This document shows, piece by piece, positions 24,334-30,142 of a DNA stretch of 30,142 nt. Location: positions 1-30,142 of the forward strand of contig JAZRFY010000011.1 in the NCBI GenBank assembly GCA_045643885.1, written 5' to 3'. Within the stretch, counting starts at the first letter, position 1, and each line of letters begins with the position of its first letter. A program made the translations under genes and the position numbers. The notes below the pieces were generated by a model. That model ran no database searches, had not been told where the DNA came from, and worked only from the letters and a program-made list of their open reading frames with translations. The DNA comes from RGIG4608 sp045643885. GTDB lineage: Bacteria > Bacillota > Clostridia > Oscillospirales > CAG-272.

Positions 24334-25710
24334 TTATTTAGTAATTGTTAAAGTGCCGTCAGCACATTTTACTGAGTACTCATCAATACCAAGACTAATA
24401 TTTTGCATAAGATTATTCCATTGATCAATTGAACCACCGTAAGTAATCGTTTTCAAAGCATAGCAATAGGCAAAAGCTTGATTTCCAATGGAATTTACAG
24501 TAGCGCTAATAGAAATGGATGTTAAAGCTCCACAACCACTGAATGCCTCTGCACCTATTGACGTAAGATTATTTGGCAATTTTATCGTAGTTAATTTCGT
24601 GCATCTGAAAAATGCTTTGTTAGAAATAGTAGTTACTGTATCGGGTAAGGTAATGGATGTTATGCTCTTGTTTTCATTAAATACAGTGCCGATATCGTTA
24701 ACAATAGAGGGAACTACAACACTTCCTGTAATATTGCTACTGATTTCGATAAGCTTTCCATTGTCTACTGTCCAATCATCGGGATTATACGTTAGCTTAT
24801 CGAGAATATTTTCTTCAACCAAATTACAAACTGAGCATTTGCGTGTTTCAATACCTGTAGAGGTCATTGTAGGCTTTGAAATTGTAGTCCAAGATCCAAA
24901 GCTGTGCTTTTGCGTTTTTTCAAGAATTTCTTCTTCATAAACACCACAGTCATTGGTGCAATAGCGTCGTTTAGCGCCTTCTTCTTTACAAGTTGCTTGA
25001 GTAACTGTACTCCATTCACCAAATCGATGACCGAGAGGAGGAGTATACTCTATAACAGTGGCATTACAAACCGAGCATTTTTGCTCCTTTTGACCTTCTT
25101 GGTCGCAAGTGGGTTTTAAAATTTCAACAAAGCTTCCATAAGTATGCTCAATCATAGGAATTTCTTCTTCATCAATTGCACCGCAAGAGCATTCGCGTCT
25201 TTTAAGACCTCTCTCTGTGCAAGTTGCCTCTTTTACGACTTTCCACGTTCCGTATTCATGATCTAGCACCTTGATTGCTTTTTCTTCTTTAGCGCCACAT
25301 CTGCAGTATCTTGCCATGATGCCACCTTCTTTGCAGGTTGCTTCTATTTCAATTGTCCATTCGCCGTAGGAGTGCGTATGATCACCTAAGGACTGGAACT
25401 TTATTACGTATCCACAAACTGAGCAATAAAGTCTTTTTTCATTACGTTCAGTATCAACTATCCAATCACCTTCAGTGTGTTCAAGCTTGTCAATCGATTT
25501 TTCTTGAACGTCTCCACAATCGCAGTATCTTCTGTCAATGCCTGCATTGGCACAAGTAGGAGCTTTATAGTTCTCCCATTCACCATAGGCGTGAGTGTGC
25601 TGAGTAAACTGCGATACAACTTGTGGAATTACTATCAATGCAGCTATTACAACAAGAGCTATAATGGCATAGGGAATATATTTAATTAACATTTTATAGT
25701 ATTTATTCAT
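24334..25710 (-). CDS. Membrane-anchored protein with cysteine-rich repeats and BspA-type leucine-rich repeats
   Basis: The 458-residue protein has a hydrophobic segment at 11-31, likely an uncleaved anchor. Residues ~39-306 hold seven degenerate repeats of ~37 residues built as HxYGxW, then ATCxxxGxxxRxC, then CxCG; the second lacks the first Cys. Residues ~345-425 hold three to four LRR_5 units (ITLPDTVTTISNKAFFRC type). Such proteins sit on Clostridia cell surfaces and may bind host or substrate; no enzyme motif is seen. The paired cysteines could bind zinc or form disulfides. GAGGT precedes the ATG. It is a single gene, convergent with secA. Confidence 0.85.
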   Translation of the reverse strand: MNKYYKMLIKYIPYAIIALVVIAALIVIPQVVSQFTQHTHAYGEWENYKAPTCANAGIDRRYCDCGDVQEKSIDKLEHTEGDWIVDTERNEKRLYCSVCGYVIKFQSLGDHTHSYGEWTIEIEATCKEGGIMARYCRCGAKEEKAIKVLDHEYGTWKVVKEATCTERGLKRRECSCGAIDEEEIPMIEHTYGSFVEILKPTCDQEGQKEQKCSVCNATVIEYTPPLGHRFGEWSTVTQATCKEEGAKRRYCTNDCGVYEEEILEKTQKHSFGSWTTISKPTMTSTGIETRKCSVCNLVEENILDKLTYNPDDWTVDNGKLIEISSNITGSVVVPSIVNDIGTVFNENKSITSITLPDTVTTISNKAFFRCTKLTTIKLPNNLTSIGAEAFSGCGALTSISISATVNSIGNQAFAYCYALKTITYGGSIDQWNNLMQNISLGIDEYSVKCADGTLTITK

Positions 25711-25743
25711 ATGTTATACCTCAAAGCATAAAATATCAATATA

Positions 25744-25772
25744 ATTTTAGCACATCTTGTCGAATTTTTCAA
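25744..25772 (-). promoter_or_regulatory. Promoter of the LRR protein gene (minus strand)
   Basis: On the minus strand TTGAAA (25772-25767) and TAAAAT (25749-25744) are 17 bases apart. The -35 lies directly next to the ATP synthase terminator stem (25774-25810). Confidence 0.72.
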
Positions 25773-25773
25773 T

Positions 25774-25810
25774 AAATAAAGGCAGAAAAATAAATTTTCT
25801 GCCTTTATTT
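25774..25810 (-). terminator. Terminator of the ATP synthase operon
   Basis: AAATAAAGGCAGAAAA and TTTTCTGCCTTTATTT form a 16-bp stem with a 5-base loop directly after the atpC stop. A U-rich tail is part of the stem on the minus strand. Confidence 0.88.
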
Positions 25811-25811
25811 A

Positions 25812-26213
25812 TTAAATTAATTCTGCAACGCGTATTCTTGATGCAGCTCTTTGAAGCTTGATTTTAGCAAGCTCTATAGCTTTCTTATCTGTGGTAGAAG
25901 AAATAATAGAATTTGCCTTTTCCTTTGCTGCCTTTGCACGGGCAAGGTCAATATTTTCTGCAAATTCAAAGGTAGTTGCAACAAGCTTTACTTCTCCCTT
26001 TGTAACAGTTACAAAGCCGCCTGAAACCGCTGCATATTTATCCTTACCTTGCTGCTTGATTCTGGCTTTTCCTATGCCAAGAGCAGTAAGATAATCAATA
26101 TGACCTGCCAAGAATTCAACGTCACCGTCATCCGTGTGCACAAGCAAGCTTTCAACCATTCCGTCAAAAGCCAATCCGTCAGGAGTAACTATTTCAAGAT
26201 GGAATTCCTTCAT
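25812..26213 (-). CDS. atpC: ATP synthase F1 epsilon subunit
   Basis: The epsilon subunit is part of the central stalk and can inhibit ATP hydrolysis. The 133-residue product has the N-terminal beta-sandwich (FHLEIVTPDG, LVHTDDGDVEFLAGH) and the C-terminal helical hairpin rich in Ala, Lys and Glu (residues ~90-133). AGGTGAT lies just upstream, and the gap to atpD is 15 bases. It is the last gene of the operon. Confidence 0.95.
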   Translation of the reverse strand: MKEFHLEIVTPDGLAFDGMVESLLVHTDDGDVEFLAGHIDYLTALGIGKARIKQQGKDKYAAVSGGFVTVTKGEVKLVATTFEFAENIDLARAKAAKEKANSIISSTTDKKAIELAKIKLQRAASRIRVAELI

Positions 26214-26228
26214 AAGATCACCTAACCA

Positions 26229-27623
26229 TTAAGAAAGCTTTTTAGCCTTCTCAACTGCCTCATCAATAGTACCAACAAAGAGGAAAGCACTCTCGGGAAG
26301 GTTGTCGTGCTTACCGTCAAGAATCTCACGGAAGCCACGAATGGTTTCCTTAACGGGAACGTATTTACCCTGCATACCTGTGAACTGTTCGGCAACAGTA
26401 AAGGGCTGGGAGAGGAAACGCTGAATCTTTCTTGCACGGTTAACAACGAGCTTATCTTCTTCAGAAAGCTCTTCCATACCCATGATAGCAATGATATCCT
26501 GAAGCTCTTTGTATCTTTGAAGCATTCTCTGAACCTCACGAGCTACCTCGTAGTGTTCAATTCCGACAATGTCAGGGGAGAGAATCTTAGAGGTTGATTC
26601 AAGGGGATCAACCGCAGGATAAATACCAAGAGATGCGATGCTACGAGAAAGAACTGTAGTTGCATCAAGGTGTGCAAACGTTGTTGCTGGAGCAGGGTCA
26701 GTAAGGTCGTCCGCAGGAACGTAAACTGCCTGAACCGAAGTAATAGAACCACGCTTTGTAGATGTGATACGCTCCTGAAGAGCACCCATCTCGGTAGCAA
26801 GTGTGGGCTGATAACCTACGGCAGAGGGCATTCTTCCAAGAAGAGCTGAAACCTCAGAACCTGCCTGAGTAAATCTGTAAATGTTATCGATAAAGAGAAG
26901 AACGTCTTGACCCTCTTCATCTCTGAAGTATTCGGCCATAGTAAGACCTGAGAGACCAACTCTCATTCTTGCTCCCGGAGGTTCGTTCATCTGACCGTAC
27001 ACAAGCGCGGTCTTGGAAAGAACTCCTGACTCCTTCATTTCGTTATAGAGGTCGTTACCCTCTCTTGTACGCTCACCAACACCTGTGAATACGGAAATAC
27101 CACCGTGTTCCTTTGCAACGTTATTGATAAGCTCCATAATCAAAACTGTTTTTCCTACACCTGCGCCTCCGAAAAGACCTATCTTACCACCCTTAGTGTA
27201 AGGAGCAATAAGGTCAACTACCTTGATACCTGTTTCAAGGATCTCAGTTGTGCTTTCCTGCTCGGCATAAGAGGGAGGATCTCTATGGATGCACCATTTT
27301 TCTGCATTTTCGGGTGCGGGAAGATTATCGATGGGCTCGCCAAGAAGATTAAAGATTCTTCCAAGAGTCTGCTTTCCAACGGGTACTGTGATACCTGTGC
27401 CTGTGTAAACTGCTTCCATGCCTCTTGACATACCGTCAGTAGATGACATAGCGATGCATCTTACAACGTCGTCACCAAGCTGGCTGGCAACCTCACAGAC
27501 AATGGTTTTACCCTCGTGCTCGATTTCAATAGCACCGAGCAAATCGGGAAGCTGTCCGTTTTCGAATCTGATATCAAGAACAGGTCCGATAATCTGTATA
27601 ACTTTGCCGATGTTCTTTTTCAT
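26229..27623 (-). CDS. atpD: ATP synthase F1 beta subunit
   Basis: The beta subunit carries the catalytic nucleotide sites of the F1 head. The 464-residue product has the Walker A GGAGVGKT (152-159), the RTREGNDLY segment with the catalytic Glu/Arg region, and MEELSEED for the usual DELSEED torque motif. The length is normal. It lies between atpG and atpC with 32- and 15-base gaps and GGAAAT upstream. Confidence 0.97.
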   Translation of the reverse strand: MKKNIGKVIQIIGPVLDIRFENGQLPDLLGAIEIEHEGKTIVCEVASQLGDDVVRCIAMSSTDGMSRGMEAVYTGTGITVPVGKQTLGRIFNLLGEPIDNLPAPENAEKWCIHRDPPSYAEQESTTEILETGIKVVDLIAPYTKGGKIGLFGGAGVGKTVLIMELINNVAKEHGGISVFTGVGERTREGNDLYNEMKESGVLSKTALVYGQMNEPPGARMRVGLSGLTMAEYFRDEEGQDVLLFIDNIYRFTQAGSEVSALLGRMPSAVGYQPTLATEMGALQERITSTKRGSITSVQAVYVPADDLTDPAPATTFAHLDATTVLSRSIASLGIYPAVDPLESTSKILSPDIVGIEHYEVAREVQRMLQRYKELQDIIAIMGMEELSEEDKLVVNRARKIQRFLSQPFTVAEQFTGMQGKYVPVKETIRGFREILDGKHDNLPESAFLFVGTIDEAVEKAKKLS

Positions 27624-27655
27624 CTGCTTTATTTCCTTTCAAACTATTGTGCTGA

Positions 27656-28495
27656 TTACAAAGCCTCAGCACCTGACACGATTTCTGTAATTTCTTGGGT
27701 AATAGCTGCCTGACGAACTCTGTTATAGTGGAGCATAAGATTTCCTATAATCTCCTCAGCATTTTTATTAGCGGAGTTCATTGCCATTCTTCTTGCACCA
27801 GATTCAGATGCAAGACTTTCGCAAAGGGAAGAATAGAGAATTCCACCCACGTATTCAGGCACGATATGGTCAAGTATTTCAGAGGGATTTGAATCTGTTA
27901 CAAATTCAATCTTCTTAGAATCCTCAAGCTTTTGCAAGGGAAGAAGGTTTTCATAAACGGGAGTCTGGGTCATCATGGAAACAAACTGAGTGAATACCAG
28001 AATTACATTTCCGAAATCACCTTGACGGAATCCGTCCGAAACAATCTTTCCAAGCGTCAAGATTGAGCCAACGCTCTGGTCGGACGCATCAGCGAACAAA
28101 TCACTATACAAAGCGTAGTGGCGATGCTTGGCATACTCCAAAGCCTTTTTACCGATAGGGAGCCAAATAGCCTCCTTACCTTCACTCAATTTTTCAGTAA
28201 GCTTGAAAATATTTGAGTTAAATCCCCCTGCAAGTCCACGGTCACCCGCAAAAACTATAAAAAGGGTTTTACTTGACTGCGAATTATCAAACCAAACCTG
28301 AGAAGCTTCATCAGAATTTGATACAATATCGTTAATAGCTTTACCTAAAATCTGATAGAAAGGGCGTGTACGTTCAACAGTTTCTTTTGCACGACGAAGC
28401 TTGGATGTTGCAACAAGCTCCATAGCTTTTGTAATTTGCATTGTACTCTCAACACTTTTGATGCGAGCCTTAATGTCATTCATTCCTGCTGCCAT
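27656..28495 (-). CDS. atpG: ATP synthase F1 gamma subunit
   Basis: The gamma subunit is the rotor shaft joining F1 to the c-ring. The 279-residue protein has the conserved N-terminal coil (KARIKSVESTMQITKAMELV) and C-terminal coil ending RQAAITQEITEIVSGAEAL, with the GDRGLAGGFN region near 83-92. A ribosome site AAGGAAG lies 6 bases before the ATG. Confidence 0.96.
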   Translation of the reverse strand: MAAGMNDIKARIKSVESTMQITKAMELVATSKLRRAKETVERTRPFYQILGKAINDIVSNSDEASQVWFDNSQSSKTLFIVFAGDRGLAGGFNSNIFKLTEKLSEGKEAIWLPIGKKALEYAKHRHYALYSDLFADASDQSVGSILTLGKIVSDGFRQGDFGNVILVFTQFVSMMTQTPVYENLLPLQKLEDSKKIEFVTDSNPSEILDHIVPEYVGGILYSSLCESLASESGARRMAMNSANKNAEEIIGNLMLHYNRVRQAAITQEITEIVSGAEAL

Positions 28496-28515
28496 GCTAC
28501 ACTTCCTTTCGTAAA

Positions 28516-30024
28516 TTATTTAATGAATTTTTCCTTTACGCAATTAATTGCTTCTTTAAGCTCTTCAGCATTTTCTGATGAAAGCTCGCCTGTGGTTCTG
28601 ATAGATTCCAAAAGGTCACCCTTAACAGCCACAAGATGCTCAAAGAGTTCTTCTTCAAAGCGATGGATATCCGCAACGGGAATCTCACGAAGAAGGTTAT
28701 TTACTACGGCATAAATGATAGCAACCTGAAGCTCAACCGCGATAGGAGAGTTTCTGTTCTGCTTCAATACCTCAACGATACGCGCACCCTGTTCAAGTCT
28801 GGACTTGGTGTCTGCATCAAGGTCTGATCCGAACTGTGCAAAGCCCTGAAGCTCACGGTACTGTGAGTAGAGAAGCTTAAGAGTACCGGAAACCTTTTTC
28901 ATTGCTTTGATCTGCGCATTACCACCAACTCGGGAAACGGAGATACCGGGGTTAACTGCAGGACGAACACCTGAGTGGAAAAGCTCTGACTCAAGGAATA
29001 TCTGACCGTCAGTAATAGAAATTACGTTTGTGGGAATATAAGCGGATACGTCACCCGCCTGTGTTTCTATGATGGGAAGAGCTGTAAGAGAACCGCCACC
29101 GTATTCGGGAGCAAGACGCGCAGCTCTTTCAAGAAGTCTTGAATGGAGATAGAAAACATCACCGGGATAAGCTTCACGTCCGGGAGGTCTTCTGATAAGA
29201 AGGGAAAGTGCACGGTATGCAACCGCGTGCTTTGAAAGATCATCGTAAATGATGAGCACGTCGCGGCCCTTGTCCATAAAGTATTCACCCATAGCACAAC
29301 CTGCATAAGGCGCGATATACTGAAGGGGAGCAGGGTCACTGGCATTCGCGGAAACAACGATGGTGTAATCCATAGCACCTGCACGGTAGAGAGTATCAAC
29401 AACTGTTGTTACAGTTGACTGCTTCTGACCGATAGCAACGTAGATACAGATAACGTCCTTGCCCTTTTGGTTAATAATTGTATCAGTAGCAATAACAGTT
29501 TTACCTGTCTGTCTGTCACCGATAATTAGCTCACGCAGACCTCTTCCGATAGGAATCATAGAGTCGATAGCCTTGATACCTGTCTGAAGGGGAACGGAAA
29601 CTGATTTTCTTTCAATGATACCGTAAGCACGTCTTTCAATGGGACTGAATTCAGTGATATCAATAGGTCCTTTACCGTCGATGGGCTGACCGAGAGCGTT
29701 TACAACTCTACCGATAAGCTTTTCGCCAACAGGAACGGATACAACTCGTCCTGTGCGCTTAACTATGCTGCCTTCTTTAATACCAACGTCGTTACCAAGA
29801 AGTACGCAGCTAACAAAGGTTTCTTCAAGGTTGAGGGCCATACCGTAAGAGCCGTTTGAAAATTCAAGCAACTCATTTGATTTACACTTATCAAGTCCGT
29901 GAACCTTTGAAATACCGTCACCTACAGATATAACATAGCCGACTTCGTCCTGCTCAGTTTTACTTTCGTAGTGACGAATCTGCTCTTTTATGATTTTTGA
30001 AATATCATCTATTTTTGACTGCAT
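28516..30024 (-). CDS. atpA: ATP synthase F1 alpha subunit
   Basis: Alpha forms the non-catalytic nucleotide sites of F1. The 502-residue protein has the P-loop GDRQTGKT (169-176), the YAGCAMGEYF and RPPGREAYPGD segments, and normal length. In the linker before the P-loop it reads RRAYGIIERKSV where many homologues have APGI(I/V)DRxxV, a small deviation. It starts 15 bases after atpH with GGTGA upstream. Confidence 0.96.
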   Translation of the reverse strand: MQSKIDDISKIIKEQIRHYESKTEQDEVGYVISVGDGISKVHGLDKCKSNELLEFSNGSYGMALNLEETFVSCVLLGNDVGIKEGSIVKRTGRVVSVPVGEKLIGRVVNALGQPIDGKGPIDITEFSPIERRAYGIIERKSVSVPLQTGIKAIDSMIPIGRGLRELIIGDRQTGKTVIATDTIINQKGKDVICIYVAIGQKQSTVTTVVDTLYRAGAMDYTIVVSANASDPAPLQYIAPYAGCAMGEYFMDKGRDVLIIYDDLSKHAVAYRALSLLIRRPPGREAYPGDVFYLHSRLLERAARLAPEYGGGSLTALPIIETQAGDVSAYIPTNVISITDGQIFLESELFHSGVRPAVNPGISVSRVGGNAQIKAMKKVSGTLKLLYSQYRELQGFAQFGSDLDADTKSRLEQGARIVEVLKQNRNSPIAVELQVAIIYAVVNNLLREIPVADIHRFEEELFEHLVAVKGDLLESIRTTGELSSENAEELKEAINCVKEKFIK

Positions 30025-30039
30025 TTTTTCACCAACTTT

Positions 30040-30142
30040 TTATAATACTATGTCTTTAAGACTCTTTTCAAAGCTATCAAGCTTTGTTTTAACAGAGTCG
30101 TCTATCTGGATTCCCATATATCTAAGCTTCATACCGCCAAGA
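30040..30142 (-). CDS. atpH: ATP synthase F1 delta subunit, C-terminal end (partial)
   Basis: The last 33 codons before the stop at 30040-30042 read ...LGGMKLRYMG...IDDSVKTKLDSF..., matching the typical end of AtpH (IGGxxLRxGxxxIDGSVxxxLxxL). The gene continues beyond the right edge. Delta links F1 to the b-subunit stator. Position ahead of atpA is the usual order. Confidence 0.85.
   Translation of the reverse strand, partial: LGGMKLRYMGIQIDDSVKTKLDSFEKSLKDIVL

Noticed and set aside
24448..25600. CRISPR or DNA tandem repeats in the LRR gene
   Set aside because: The periodicity is at protein level with divergent codons; there are no near-identical DNA repeats with unique spacers, and no cas genes in the window.

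Overview
This window looks like chromosome from an AT-rich, low-GC Gram-positive bacterium of the class Clostridia, probably an uncultured gut-type member. The evidence is strong GGAGG ribosome binding sites, TTGACA/TATAAT promoters with 17-base spacing, tight U-rich terminators, a BspA-type leucine-rich surface protein, tandem M42 aminopeptidases, and the form of SecA and the F1 ATP synthase genes. The species cannot be named from the sequence alone.

Layout. Bases 1-773 are the 3' end of a ribosomal RNA operon, in the unusual order 23S, tRNA-Lys, 5S, 5S, tRNA-Asn, terminator. Bases 742-980 hold a hairpin-rich stretch and a second, truncated copy of the 3' part of tRNA-Asn, which looks like an integration or duplication scar. 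Next come an AT-rich orphan lipoprotein gene, an AEC-family carrier, an XRE regulator with a zinc-ribbon domain, an SLC13/ArsB-like permease (minus), an esterase (plus), a XerC/D-like tyrosine recombinase (minus), tRNA-Arg(ACG), and a divergent GyrB/ParE-type topoisomerase subunit (minus).

From 9984 to 16945 one plus-strand operon carries murD, three consecutive M42 aminopeptidase paralogues, a PLP enzyme of the methionine gamma-lyase/Alr family, and a NifS/IscS-like cysteine desulfurase. Gaps of 13 bases or less, or 4-base ATGA overlaps, join the genes. A promoter and a terminator bound the unit. Its likely theme is peptide turnover plus sulfur amino acid metabolism, joined to one peptidoglycan precursor step. 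Convergent to it are a SERCA-like calcium P-type ATPase and, upstream of that, the trmL-mnmA pair, both of which modify the tRNA wobble base. MnmA needs sulfur from a cysteine desulfurase, so the enzyme at 15779 is a plausible donor.

The last third holds secA (plus), a membrane-anchored protein with cysteine-rich repeats and leucine-rich repeats (minus), and the F1 part of an ATP synthase operon (minus) in the order atpH (partial), atpA, atpG, atpD, atpC, running in from beyond the right edge.

Most of the window is ordinary chromosome. I found no CRISPR array, prophage, insertion sequence or clear defence system. The most unusual items are the tandem 5S genes with co-varying terminal helices, the tRNA-Asn scar with its hairpin cluster, the triple-M42 operon, the divergent topoisomerase subunit without a visible partner, and a palindrome inside the calcium-pump promoter followed by a leader hairpin.
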